From NCBI RefSeq assembly GCF_003993775.1, contig NZ_RJRZ01000004.1, positions 186,001 through 250,000 of the forward strand: a stretch of DNA of 64,000 bases. Reading direction: 5' to 3'. A program made the position numbers and the translations under genes. This document shows positions 34,371-43,071 of the stretch, piece by piece. This DNA is from Frigidibacter oleivorans. GTDB taxonomy: Bacteria; Pseudomonadota; Alphaproteobacteria; Rhodobacterales; Rhodobacteraceae. Below the pieces are notes generated by a model. That model made no database searches and was not told the origin of the DNA. It saw only the letters and a program-made list of their open reading frames with translations. The first letter of the stretch is position 1, and each line of letters opens with the position of its first letter.

Positions 34371-34823
34371 TCAGCGGCGCGCGGCGAAGAATTCCTTCAG
34401 CAGCGCCTCGGACTCCGCCGCCGCGATGCCGTCATAGACCTCGGGCGCGTGATGGCATTGCGGATGGGCATAGATGCGCGCGCCCTGCGCGATGCCGCCC
34501 GACTTCGGGTCCGCCGCCCCGTAGCAAAGCCGCGCGATCCGGGCGAAGCCGATGGCGGCGGCGCACATCGGGCAGGGCTCCAGCGTGACATAGAGCGCAT
34601 GGCCCGGCAGCCGTTCCGACCCGGCGGCGGCGCAGGCGGCGCGCAGGGCCAGCATCTCGGCATGGGCAGTGGGGTCGTTCAGCTCGCGCGTGCGGTTGCC
34701 GGCGCGGGCGACGATCCGCCCGTCGGGGGCGACGACCACCGCCCCCACCGGCACCTCGCCGCGGGCGCCGGCGGCGCGCGCCTCGGCCAGCGCCTGATCC
34801 ATATGGCTGCGGAAACGGGTCAT
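34371..34823 (-). CDS. tadA: tRNA-specific adenosine deaminase
   Basis: The 150-aa zinc deaminase converts A34 to inosine in tRNA-Arg(ACG). The active site is visible: His54-Ala-Glu56 (HAEMLALR) and Cys84/Cys87 (PCPMCAAAI). ELNDPTAHAEM is typical of TadA rather than guanine or cytosine deaminases. It is divergent from the pseudouridine synthase gene over a 165-bp gap. Confidence 0.95.
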   Translation of the reverse strand: MTRFRSHMDQALAEARAAGARGEVPVGAVVVAPDGRIVARAGNRTRELNDPTAHAEMLALRAACAAAGSERLPGHALYVTLEPCPMCAAAIGFARIARLCYGAADPKSGGIAQGARIYAHPQCHHAPEVYDGIAAAESEALLKEFFAARR

Positions 34824-34988
34824 GGCCCGGTCATGCCCGCAGCCGCCCGGCGGGGCAAGAGGGTCCGGGGCAAGAAGTTCGGGGCAGGAGAGTCCGGGCA
34901 AGGGGCTGCCCCTTTCCCGGCGGCGGGGAATGCTGTAGACAGGGCGCTTCCCGCGACGCGATGTCGCCACGATCTCATGGAGAGACAG

Positions 34989-36515
34989 ATGACCGACGAT
35001 ACCCCCGATTCCGCGCAGAGCGACGCCCCGGCGAATTCCGGTGCCGAGCGCATCGCCAAGGCCATGGCCCGCGCGGGCGTCGCCTCGCGCCGCGATGCCG
35101 AACGGATGATCGTGGAAGGCCGCGTCACCGTGAACGGCAAGACCGTCGCCAGCCCGGCGCTGGACGTGACCGAGCGCGACCGGATCGCGCTGGACGGCAA
35201 GCCCATCGACGCCAAGCAGCCGACGCGGCTGTGGCTCTATTACAAGCCGCTCGGGCTCGTGGTGTCGGAGAAGGACGAGAAGGGCCGCCAGACCGTCTTC
35301 GACGTGATGCCCGAGGGCATGCCCCGGGTGATGAGCATCGGGCGGCTCGACCTCAATTCCGAAGGCCTGCTGCTGCTGACCAACGATGGCGAGCTGAAGC
35401 GGCGGCTGGAACTGCCGGAAACCGGCTGGCTGCGCAAGTACCGGGTGCGGGTGAACGGCCAGCCCAACGACCTGACCTTCGACCCGCTGCGCCGGGGCGT
35501 GACCGTCGATGGCGAGGATTTCCTGCCGATGGAGGTCACGCTCGACCGCCAGCAGGGCGCGAATGCCTGGCTGACCGTGGGCCTGCGCGAAGGCCGCAAC
35601 CGCGAGATCCGCCGCGCGATGACCGAGGTGAAGCTCTATGTGAACCGGCTGATCCGGGTCAGCTATGGCCCGTTCCGGCTGAACGAGATGAAGCCGGGCG
35701 ACATCGTCGAGGTGAAGGCGCGGGTGATGCGCGAACAGCTGGGCAGCCTGATGCCGGGGGCGGAGGACAAGCCCGCCCGCCCGGCCCGGCCGGCGATGGC
35801 GCGAGGCGCGGGGGGCGGCCCCCGCCGCGCCGCGCCGGGCCGCGATGCCGCCGAGGGCGAGGCCCCGGCCCGCAAGCCGCGCGCGCCGCGGAAGCCCGCG
35901 GAGGCGGCGGGCGACCGGCGCGCCCCGGGCGAGACCCCGCGCAGCTGGGGCAGCAAGAGCTTCGGCGCGCGGCGCGCCGAGGGCGATGCGGCCGGTGAAG
36001 GGTCCAGGGGCGGAGGCCGCAGCTGGGGCCGGAAATCGGCGGCCGAGGGCGCCGTGGGCGGCGGCAAGCCCGGCGGCAGGGCGCCGGGATCGGCCCCCCG
36101 CGGGCCGCGTCCGGCCGGAGAGGAGGCCCCGCGCGGGGGCCGCAGCTTCGGCGGCAAGCCGGCGGGCAAGCCCGAGGGCCGCAGCTTCGATGGCAAGCCC
36201 GGCGCCAGGCCGGAAGGCCGCAGCTATGGCGCCAAGCCAGGGGCGAAGCCGGAGGGTCGCAGCTTTGGCGGGAAGCCCGGCGCCAAGCCCGAAGGCCGCA
36301 GCTTCGGCGGGAAGCCGGGGGCCAAGCCGGAGGGTCGAAGCTATGGCGCCAAGCCGGGCGCGAAGCCCGAAGGCCGCAGCTTCGGCGGGAAGCCGGGCGC
36401 CAAGCCGGAGGGCCGCAGCTTCGGGGCCAAGCCGGCGGGGAAACCGGGGGGCAAGCCCCGCCCGGCCTCGACCCGCAACGGTCCGCCCGGCGGCAAGCCG
36501 CGCAGCCCGCGCTGA
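34989..36515 (+). CDS. RsuA/RluB-family rRNA pseudouridine synthase with 13-residue repeat tail
   Basis: The 508-aa protein has an S4 domain (about 20-65) and an RsuA/RluB catalytic domain with GRLDLNSEGLLLLTNDG (Asp121). It modifies a uridine of 23S or 16S rRNA. After about residue 255 comes a long basic, low-complexity tail that ends in eight tandem 13-residue units of the form GRSFGGKPGAKPE (about 384-487). The tail roughly doubles the usual protein length and probably binds RNA. ATG 34989 has GGAGA upstream; an in-frame ATG at 34977 overlaps that site. Confidence 0.9.
   Translation: MTDDTPDSAQSDAPANSGAERIAKAMARAGVASRRDAERMIVEGRVTVNGKTVASPALDVTERDRIALDGKPIDAKQPTRLWLYYKPLGLVVSEKDEKGRQTVFDVMPEGMPRVMSIGRLDLNSEGLLLLTNDGELKRRLELPETGWLRKYRVRVNGQPNDLTFDPLRRGVTVDGEDFLPMEVTLDRQQGANAWLTVGLREGRNREIRRAMTEVKLYVNRLIRVSYGPFRLNEMKPGDIVEVKARVMREQLGSLMPGAEDKPARPARPAMARGAGGGPRRAAPGRDAAEGEAPARKPRAPRKPAEAAGDRRAPGETPRSWGSKSFGARRAEGDAAGEGSRGGGRSWGRKSAAEGAVGGGKPGGRAPGSAPRGPRPAGEEAPRGGRSFGGKPAGKPEGRSFDGKPGARPEGRSYGAKPGAKPEGRSFGGKPGAKPEGRSFGGKPGAKPEGRSYGAKPGAKPEGRSFGGKPGAKPEGRSFGAKPAGKPGGKPRPASTRNGPPGGKPRSPR
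36138..36449 (+). repeat. Eight tandem 39-bp coding repeats
   Basis: Eight 39-bp units encode GRS(F/Y)(G/D)(G/A)KP(G/A)(A/G)(K/R)P(E/G). Units alternate F/G and Y/A versions and differ mostly at silent or one-residue positions. This looks like recent duplication in a coding minisatellite, and the copy number may vary between strains. Confidence 0.9.
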
Positions 36516-36610
36516 CCGCGGCGGGCGCCCCGCGCGCCGCGGCCGCACTGGAACCTCGCGGGCGGCTCGCCTATACAGGGCAGAAGAGACAGCCACGCGA
36601 GGCGCCAGAG

Positions 36611-36691
36611 ATGACCGATTCCACGCGGCGGGCCGCCTGGCTGCTGCTGATCGCGCTGACGCTCTATGCCGCGCTGGCAGGGGGCGGCTGA
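36611..36691 (+). CDS. 26-residue single-helix membrane peptide
   Basis: A short reading frame encodes MTDSTRRAAWLLLIALTLYA plus a short glycine-rich end: a positively charged start and one hydrophobic helix. Its stop overlaps the start of the XpaC-like gene by one base (TGATG), so it could couple translation. A CGAGG stretch lies upstream. The hydrophobicity pattern and overlap favour a real gene, but there is no family I can name. It could be only a leader peptide for the operon. Confidence 0.5.
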   Translation: MTDSTRRAAWLLLIALTLYAALAGGG

Positions 36692-37653
36692 TGGCCCGGC
36701 GTTTCGGCGGACGGTTCAGCCCGGACAATGCCCGCCCCGCGCCGGGCGAGGGGCCGCGCGCCGCGGCGCATCCTTTCGCGGGAAAGCGGCCGGCCGCAGG
36801 CGGCGCGCGGGTGAACCTCCTGTTCCTCGCCGCCCTGCCCTTCGCCATCACCGCCTTCTTCCAGCCGCCCGCGGGCCTGGCGTCCGACCTCGCCGCCTTC
36901 GCCTGCCTCAGCCTCGCCGCCTGGCTGACGCGCGAAGGGCTGCGGGCCGAGGCGGAATTCGACGCCCGCGCCACCGCCCGCCGCCCGCCGATCCCGCGCA
37001 AGATCTTCGGCTCGGTCCTGACGGCCTTGGGTCTGGGACTCGGCACCCTGTCCGGCGGGCCGGTGGGCGCGCTGCTGATCGGCGGGATCGGCGGGTTGCT
37101 GCATGCGCTGGCCTTCGGTCCCGATCCCCTGCGCAGCAAGGTGGCCGAGGGCACCGACCTGTTCCAGACCGACCGCGTCGCCCGTGCCGTGGCCGAGGCC
37201 GAGGCGCATCTGGCGGCGATGCGCGCGGCCATCGACGGCACCCGCGACCGGGCGCTGGCCGATCGCGTCGCCGGGTTCGAGGCGACGGCGCGCGGCCTGA
37301 TCCGCCGGGTCGAGGACGATCCGCGCGACCTGACCGCGGCGCGGCGCTGGCTCGGCGTCTATCTGCAGGGCGCGCAGGCGGCGGCGGTGAAATATGCGGG
37401 CCTCGCCCCGCATGACCGCGACGGAGCGGCGCGGGCGGATTTCACGGCGCTGATCGACGATCTGGAAACCGGCTTCGCCGCCCGCAGCGACAGCCTGCTG
37501 GCGGGCGACCGCAGCGACCTGACGGTCGAGATCGAGGTGCTGCGCGAACGGCTGGCGCGCGAGGGTCTGGCCCGCCATACGCTGGGCCCGGGCAATTTGG
37601 ACGACACGGGCGCCGCGGGGGCGGCCCGGCAACCGGAGGGACGATCCGCATGA
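36691..37653 (+). CDS. XpaC-like (5-bromo-4-chloroindolyl phosphate hydrolysis family) membrane protein
   Basis: This 320-aa protein has a basic N-terminus, two or more hydrophobic segments (about 42-58, 62-78 and 108-130) and a helical cytoplasmic region with FQTDRVARAVAEAEAHLAAM. It matches the XpaC family (PF10112), which is usually linked to TelA. The role is unknown; stress and membrane functions have been suggested. It overlaps telA by 4 bp. Confidence 0.82.
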   Translation: MARRFGGRFSPDNARPAPGEGPRAAAHPFAGKRPAAGGARVNLLFLAALPFAITAFFQPPAGLASDLAAFACLSLAAWLTREGLRAEAEFDARATARRPPIPRKIFGSVLTALGLGLGTLSGGPVGALLIGGIGGLLHALAFGPDPLRSKVAEGTDLFQTDRVARAVAEAEAHLAAMRAAIDGTRDRALADRVAGFEATARGLIRRVEDDPRDLTAARRWLGVYLQGAQAAAVKYAGLAPHDRDGAARADFTALIDDLETGFAARSDSLLAGDRSDLTVEIEVLRERLAREGLARHTLGPGNLDDTGAAGAARQPEGRSA

Positions 37654-38852
37654 CCGAGACCACGCGCCAGCAGGCCGCCGCCGAATATGCCGAAGTCGAA
37701 CGCATCGCCTCTGTGGCGCTGCCCGATCCCGATGACGCGGTGGTGCCGCTGTCCGAGGCGCCCGCCGCGATGGCCGAGGATATCCGCAAGGCGATGGCCG
37801 AGATCGACCTGGCCGATACCGGCTCGATCGTCGGCTTCGGTGCGGCGGCGCAGTCGGAACTGCAGGAGATCAGCCAGTCGATGCTGGCCGACGTGAAGAA
37901 CAAGGATGTGGGGCCGGCCGGGGATTCGCTGCGCGAGATCGTCACCACGATCCGGGGCTTTTCCGTCTCGGAACTCGACGTGCGGCGCAAGTCCAGCTGG
38001 TGGGAACGGCTGCTCGGCCGTTCGGCGCCCTTCGCCCGGTTCGTGGCCCGCTACGAAGAGGTGCAGGGCCAGATCGACCGGGTGACCGACACGCTGCTGG
38101 GGCACGAGCACCGGCTGCTGAAGGACATCAAGTCGCTCGACCTGCTTTATGAAAAGACGCTGGATTTCTACGACGGGCTCGCGATCTACATCGCCGCGGG
38201 CGAAGAGAAGCTGCGCGAGACGGACATGGTCGCGATCCCGGCCAAGGAGGCCGAGGTGAATGCCGCGCCCGAGGATCAGCGCGTGCTGAAGGCGCAGGAA
38301 CTGCGCGACCTGCGCGGCGCCCGCGACGATCTGGAACGCCGCGTCCATGACCTGAAGCTGACGCGGCAGGTGACGATGCAGTCGCTGCCCTCGATCCGGC
38401 TGGTGCAGGAAAACGACAAGGCGCTGGTGACCAAGATCAGCTCGACGCTCGTCAACACCGTGCCGCTGTGGGAAACCCAGCTGGCCCAGGCGGTGACGAT
38501 CCAGCGCTCCGCCGAGGCGGCGGCGGCGGTGAAGGAAGCCTCGGACCTGACCAACGAGCTGCTGACCGCCAATGCCAAGACGCTGCGGCAGGCCAACCAG
38601 ACCGTGCGCCAGCAGATCGAGCGCGGCGTCTTCGACATCGAGGCGGTGCGCGCCGCCAATGCCGAACTGATCGGCACCATCGAGGACACGCTGAAGATCG
38701 CCGACGAGGGCAAGACCCGGCGCGCGGCGGCGGAATCCGACCTGCGCAAGATGGAGGCGGAACTGCGCGACGCCCTGTCCGCGCCGCGGGCGCGCGCTGC
38801 GGCGGCGGCGGCGACGGGGGCCGCCCCCTCGCGCAGCGGCCCGGCCGCCTGA
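37650..38852 (+). CDS. TelA-like toxic anion resistance protein
   Basis: The 400-aa, mostly helical cytoplasmic protein belongs to the TelA family (PF05816). Core motifs include FFYDGL-like LDFYDGLAIYIAAGEEKL, ELRDLRGARDDLERRVHDLKLTRQVTMQSLPSIRLVQ and LVNTVPLWETQLAQAV. Homologues are linked to tellurite or antimicrobial resistance, by an unknown mechanism. The C-terminus is Ala-rich. It is the third gene of the operon and overlaps the XpaC-like gene. Confidence 0.92.
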   Translation: MTETTRQQAAAEYAEVERIASVALPDPDDAVVPLSEAPAAMAEDIRKAMAEIDLADTGSIVGFGAAAQSELQEISQSMLADVKNKDVGPAGDSLREIVTTIRGFSVSELDVRRKSSWWERLLGRSAPFARFVARYEEVQGQIDRVTDTLLGHEHRLLKDIKSLDLLYEKTLDFYDGLAIYIAAGEEKLRETDMVAIPAKEAEVNAAPEDQRVLKAQELRDLRGARDDLERRVHDLKLTRQVTMQSLPSIRLVQENDKALVTKISSTLVNTVPLWETQLAQAVTIQRSAEAAAAVKEASDLTNELLTANAKTLRQANQTVRQQIERGVFDIEAVRAANAELIGTIEDTLKIADEGKTRRAAAESDLRKMEAELRDALSAPRARAAAAAATGAAPSRSGPAA

Positions 38853-38854
38853 CG

Positions 38855-39814
38855 ATGCGGACCGCCTGCCGGACCCGTGGCCGGACCCGTGCCGTCCTCA
38901 CCGGACTGGCGCTGGTCGCGCTGGCGGCCTGCGAGCCCGTGGCGCCGGTGACGGCCCCGGCGCCGCCGGCGCGGCCGCAGGTGACCGCCGCCCCGCCCGA
39001 ACCCTCGGAAGACAGCGAGAGGATCCGGCTGCGGCTGGCGCTGGTGCAGGCGAACCTGCTGGACAAGGGCCTGCTGCGGACCGATGGCGGCGGGCGCGAC
39101 ACGCCCTACAACGCCCGGCAGCTGGCCGACAACTTCATTCGCATCGCGCTTTACGACGAATATGCGCCCGGCAGCTCGGGCCTCGTCGCCCGCCAGACGG
39201 CAAGCCGCCTGCGCCGCTGGGAACAGCCGGTGCGGATGGCGCTGGAATTCGGCCCCAGCGTCAGCGAGGCGCAGCAGGCGAAGGACCGGGCGGATGTGAC
39301 GGCCTATGCCGCGCGCCTGTCGCGGATCACCGGCCTGCCGATCCGCATGGTCGGCCCCGAGGCCGCGAATTTCACCGTGCTGGTGCTGAACGAGGACGAA
39401 CGCCGGGCCGCCGGCCCGCGCCTGCGCCAGCTTCTGCCCGGGATCGACGGCGGCAGCAGCGCGATGATCACCGGCCTGCCCGAGCCGATCTTCTGCGCGG
39501 TCTTCGCCTTCTCGCCGGGCGCCGGCGGCAGCTATACCCGCGCCATCGCCATCGTGCGCGCGGAACATCCCACCCGGATGCGGCTGTCCTGCTTCCACGA
39601 GGAAATCGCGCAAGGACTGGGCCTGGCCAATGACAGCCCCTCGGCCCGCCCGTCGATCTTCAACGACGACGACGAGTTCGCGCTGCTGACGGGCATGGAC
39701 GAGCTGATGCTGAAGATGCTCTACGATCCCCGCCTGCGCCCCGGCATGACCCCGGACGAGGCGCGGCCCATCGTCGAGACGATGGCGCGCGAGTTGCTGG
39801 GGGGCGACAGTTGA
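38855..39814 (+). CDS. DUF2927 lipoprotein
   Basis: The 319-aa protein has a basic N-terminus and a lipobox LALAAC-like LAAC (Cys26), then a proline-rich linker and the DUF2927 domain. The HEE-containing segment SCFHEEIAQGLGLANDSPSARPSIFNDDDEFALLT resembles a zinc-peptidase-like core, but catalysis is unproven. It should be anchored on the periplasmic side of the membrane. It follows telA by 2 bp. Confidence 0.85.
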   Translation: MRTACRTRGRTRAVLTGLALVALAACEPVAPVTAPAPPARPQVTAAPPEPSEDSERIRLRLALVQANLLDKGLLRTDGGGRDTPYNARQLADNFIRIALYDEYAPGSSGLVARQTASRLRRWEQPVRMALEFGPSVSEAQQAKDRADVTAYAARLSRITGLPIRMVGPEAANFTVLVLNEDERRAAGPRLRQLLPGIDGGSSAMITGLPEPIFCAVFAFSPGAGGSYTRAIAIVRAEHPTRMRLSCFHEEIAQGLGLANDSPSARPSIFNDDDEFALLTGMDELMLKMLYDPRLRPGMTPDEARPIVETMARELLGGDS

Positions 39815-39835
39815 ACCCATGACGGAGACAGGCAG

Positions 39836-40948
39836 ATGAGCATCTTCGACTTCCTCAAGGGCGAGTTCATCGACGTCATCCACTGGACGGACGATACCCG
39901 CGACACGCTGGTCTGGCGGTTCGAGCGCGAGGGCCATGCGATCAAGTACGGAGCCAAGCTGACGGTGCGCGAGGGCCAGGCGGCGGTCTTCGTGCACGAG
40001 GGGCAGCTGGCCGACGTGTTCGGGCCGGGTCTCTACCTGCTCGAGACCAACAACATGCCGGTGATGACCACGCTGCAGCACTGGGATCACGGCTTCCAGT
40101 CTCCCTTCAAGTCCGAGATCTATTTCGTCTCGACCGTGCGGTTCAACGGGCTGAAATGGGGCACCCGCAACCCGGTGATGGCGCGCGATCCGGAATTCGG
40201 GCCGGTGCGGCTGCGCGCCTTCGGCAGCTATTCGGTCCGCATCGCCGATCCGGGCCTGTTCCTGAAGGAAATCGTCGGCACCGACGGCGAATTCACCGCC
40301 GACGAGATCAGCGAACACCTGCGCAACGTCATCGTGCAGGAATTCGCGCGGGTGGTGGCGACCTCCGGTATCCCGGTGCTCGACATGGCGGGGAACACGG
40401 GCGAGTTCTCGAAGATCGTCACGCAGGCCATCGCGCCGGTCGTCGCGGCCTACGGGCTGGAATTCCCCGAGCTGTATGTCGAGAACATCTCGCTGCCCGA
40501 GGCGGTGGAGGCGGTTCTGGACAAGCGCACCTCGATGGGGATCGTCGGCGATCTGAGCCGCTATGCCCAGTTCTCGGCGGCCGAGGCGATGGGCAAGGCG
40601 GCGGAGACGCCCAATTCGGGCATGGGCGCAGGCATCGGCGCGGGGCTCGGCATGGCCATGGGCCAGCAGATGGCGCAGGGCCCCTGGGGCGGTGCACCGG
40701 CCGCGGCACCCGCCGCCGCGCCGCCCCCGCCCCCGCCGCCGGCCCGCCAGTGGCATCTGGCCGCGGACGGCGCGGCCAAGGGCCCCTTCCCCGAGGCCGA
40801 GCTGCGCGGCATGGCACAGTCCGGCGCGCTGACCCGCGCCAGCATGGTCTGGTCGCCGGGGATGGAGGGGTGGAAGGCCGCGGGTGACGTCCCCGAGCTT
40901 GCCGCGCTCTTCGCACAGGTGCCGCCGCCGCTGCCGCCCGGGGCCTGA
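39836..40948 (+). CDS. SPFH domain protein with C-terminal GYF_2 domain
   Basis: This 370-aa protein has an SPFH (band 7) domain of the virion-core/YdjI type: MSIFDFLKGEFIDVIHWTDD, VREGQAAVFVHEGQLADVFGPGLY and AYGLEFPELYVENISLPEAV. A Gly/Ala/Met-rich stretch, a run of prolines (about 297-305) and a GYF_2 domain (WHLAADGAAKGPFPEAELRGM) follow. SPFH proteins scaffold membrane platforms; GYF_2 domains bind proline-rich partners. It has no clear transmembrane helix. Confidence 0.9.
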   Translation: MSIFDFLKGEFIDVIHWTDDTRDTLVWRFEREGHAIKYGAKLTVREGQAAVFVHEGQLADVFGPGLYLLETNNMPVMTTLQHWDHGFQSPFKSEIYFVSTVRFNGLKWGTRNPVMARDPEFGPVRLRAFGSYSVRIADPGLFLKEIVGTDGEFTADEISEHLRNVIVQEFARVVATSGIPVLDMAGNTGEFSKIVTQAIAPVVAAYGLEFPELYVENISLPEAVEAVLDKRTSMGIVGDLSRYAQFSAAEAMGKAAETPNSGMGAGIGAGLGMAMGQQMAQGPWGGAPAAAPAAAPPPPPPPARQWHLAADGAAKGPFPEAELRGMAQSGALTRASMVWSPGMEGWKAAGDVPELAALFAQVPPPLPPGA

Positions 40949-40950
40949 TC

Positions 40951-42054
40951 GTGGCTGACATCGCGGCGACCGCCGCGCGCGAGGTGCATTATCCCTGCGA
41001 CCGGTGCGGCGCCGACCTGCGCTTTGCCCCCGGACAGACTAGCCTCGTCTGCGACCATTGCGGCCATCTGCAGCAGATCGCCGCCCCCGCCGCGCCGGAG
41101 GCGGCGACGGGCCTGCGCGAACTCGCCCTGAAGGACGGGCTCGCCGCCGACCTGCCGCCCGGGACCGAGGTCGAGGCGCGGACCACCCATTGCCCGAACT
41201 GCGGCGCGCTGGTGGAATTCGCGGGCGACCGCCATGCCAGCGAATGCCCGTTCTGCGCCACGCCCGTCATCGTCGATACCGGCACCCACCGCGCGATCAA
41301 GCCGCAGGCTCTGATCCCGTTCGCGCTGACCGAGGAGGCCGCCCGCGCCGCCCTGGGCCGCTGGCTGAAATCGCGCTGGTTCGCGCCTTCTGGCCTTGGG
41401 GAATTCGCGCGCAAGGGGCGGCGGATGCAGGGCATCTACACGCCCTTCTGGACCTTCGACGCCGATACCCGCAGCCGCTATGCCGGGCAGCGGGGCGATG
41501 CCTATTACACCACCCGCACCGTGCGGCGCGACGGCAAGACCCGGACGATCCGCGAACGGCATATCCGCTGGCGCCCGGTGCAGGGCACGGTGGCGCGGCG
41601 CTTCGACGACGTGCTGGTGCTGGGCTCGACCAGCCTGCCGAAGCCGATGACCGATGCGCTGGCGCCCTGGGATCTTGCGGCGCTGGTGCCGTGGCGGGAC
41701 GACTACCTGTCCGGCTTCCTGGCCGAGGGCTACACCGTGCCGCTCGCCGCCGCGCATGGCGAGGCGCGCGAGGCGATGGCGCGGGTGATCGCGAGCGATG
41801 TGCGCGCCGATATCGGCGGCGACGAACAGCGCGTCACCTCGGTGGACACGGTGCATCAGCGCGAGACGTTCAAGCATGTGCTGCTGCCGGTCTGGGTCGC
41901 CGCCTACAAGTATCGCGGCGAAAGCTATCGCTGCGTGGTCAACGGCCAGACCGGCAAGGTCGACGGCGAACGCCCGTGGTCGCCGTGGAAGATCGCGCTG
42001 GCGGTCCTGCTGGCGCTGGCCGTGGCGGCGGCGGTCTATGCGCTCAGCCGCTGA
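40951..42054 (+). CDS. Zinc-ribbon protein with C-terminal membrane anchor
   Basis: The 367-aa protein has two zinc ribbons: Cys16/19/34/37 (PCDRCG, CDHCG) and Cys81/84/99/102 (CPNCG, CPFC). A long mixed domain with repeated Trp/Tyr motifs (IYTPFWTFDADTRSRYAG, LPVWVAAYKYRGESYRCVVNGQTG) ends in one transmembrane helix (347-366). It matches a TFIIB-type zinc-ribbon family often beside SPFH-GYF_2 genes. The start is GTG at 40951, 2 bp after the SPFH gene. Function unknown; likely a partner of the SPFH protein. Confidence 0.83.
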   Translation: MADIAATAAREVHYPCDRCGADLRFAPGQTSLVCDHCGHLQQIAAPAAPEAATGLRELALKDGLAADLPPGTEVEARTTHCPNCGALVEFAGDRHASECPFCATPVIVDTGTHRAIKPQALIPFALTEEAARAALGRWLKSRWFAPSGLGEFARKGRRMQGIYTPFWTFDADTRSRYAGQRGDAYYTTRTVRRDGKTRTIRERHIRWRPVQGTVARRFDDVLVLGSTSLPKPMTDALAPWDLAALVPWRDDYLSGFLAEGYTVPLAAAHGEAREAMARVIASDVRADIGGDEQRVTSVDTVHQRETFKHVLLPVWVAAYKYRGESYRCVVNGQTGKVDGERPWSPWKIALAVLLALAVAAAVYALSR

Positions 42055-42116
42055 GGCGGTCGCCCTTCTGGCCCGTTCCGGCCCTTGCCGGCCCCGGGGG
42101 GCGCGACTAGAAGGCT

Positions 42117-42128
42117 GATAGCGCTATC
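42117..42128. promoter_or_regulatory. Palindromic operator candidate before the sugar kinase gene
   Basis: GATAGCGCTATC is a perfect 12-bp palindrome with a GCGC centre, right before the ribosome binding site of the kinase gene. LacI-family sugar repressors bind sites with a central CG of this type. No repressor gene is adjacent. Confidence 0.45.
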
Positions 42129-42141
42129 TGGGAGGATGCAC

Positions 42142-43071
42142 ATGATCCTGTGCTGCGGCGAGGCCCTGATCGACATGCTGCCGCGCAAGACGGCCGAGGG
42201 CGCCCCCGCCTTCGCGCCCCATGCGGGCGGCGCGGTGTTCAACACCGCCATCGCGCTTGGCCGGCTGGGGGCGGAGACCAGCTTCCTGTCGGGCCTGTCC
42301 ACCGACCTGTTCGGGCAGATGCTGGTGGCCGAACTGGCGGCGTCGGGCGTCGATGCGGCGCTGGCCGTCCGCTCGCCCCGGCCGACGACGCTGGCCTTCG
42401 TCACGCTGTCGAACGGCCAGGCGAGCTATGCCTTCTATGACGAGAACACCGCCGGCCGGATGCTGTCGCCCGCCGACCTGCCCGCCCTGCCTGACGGGGT
42501 GACGGCGCTGTTCTGCGGCGGGATCAGCCTGATGGTCGAACCGGGCGGGGCGGCCTATGAAAGCCTGTTCCTGCGCGAGGCGGGGCAGCGCGTGACGATG
42601 CTGGACCCGAATATCCGCCCCTCCTTCATCGCCGACGCGGCGGCCTATCGCACCCGGATCGGGCGGATGCTGGCCGCGGCCGACATGGCGAAGGTGTCGG
42701 ACGAAGACCTGCGCTGGCTGGAAGGCGAGGGCGCGGTCGCCGATCTGGCGCAGGGCCTGCTGGCGCGCGGGCCGAAGGTCCTGTTCGTGACTGAGGGCGC
42801 GGCCGGCGCCCATGCCTTCACCGCGCGCGGACATGTCTTCGTCCCCGGCCGGGCGGTGACGGTGGCCGATACCGTGGGCGCGGGCGACACGTTCAACGCG
42901 GGCGTACTGGCGGCGCTGCAGGCCAGCGGGCTGCTGACAAAGGCGGGCGTCGCCGCGCTCGACGCGCAGGCGCTGACCGCGGCGCTGAGCCTCGGCAACC
43001 GCGCGGCCTCGGTCACCGTGTCGCGGGCGGGGGCGAACCCGCCCTATCCGCACGAACTGCCCGCGGCCTGA
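42142..43071 (+). CDS. PfkB-family sugar kinase, fructokinase-like
   Basis: The 309-aa ribokinase-fold enzyme has the first PfkB motif [25 protein letters not shown] and the second, [17 protein letters not shown], which holds the catalytic Asp. [14 protein letters not shown] is typical of fructokinase-like members. It probably phosphorylates fructose or a similar sugar. I chose ATG 42142 because GGGAGG stands six bases upstream; ATG 42136 sits directly on that site. It overlaps the dtd gene by one base. Confidence 0.88.
   Translation: MILCCGEALIDMLPRKTAEGAPAFAPHAGGAVFNTAIALGRLGAETSFLSGLSTDLFGQMLVAELAASGVDAALAVRSPRPTTLAFVTLSNGQASYAFYDENTAGRMLSPADLPALPDGVTALFCGGISLMVEPGGAAYESLFLREAGQRVTMLDPNIRPSFIADAAAYRTRIGRMLAAADMAKVSDEDLRWLEGEGAVADLAQGLLARGPKVLFVTEGAAGAHAFTARGHVFVPGRAVTVADTVGAGDTFNAGVLAALQASGLLTKAGVAALDAQALTAALSLGNRAASVTVSRAGANPPYPHELPAA

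Noticed and set aside
36138-36449. Regular 39-bp repeats as a possible CRISPR array
   Set aside because: Units are directly adjacent without spacers and keep the reading frame of a pseudouridine synthase tail.
38276-40756. An 826-residue minus-strand frame opposite telA, DUF2927 and SPFH genes
   Set aside because: The plus-strand genes have recognisable domains and tight operon spacing; the antisense product has no family features.
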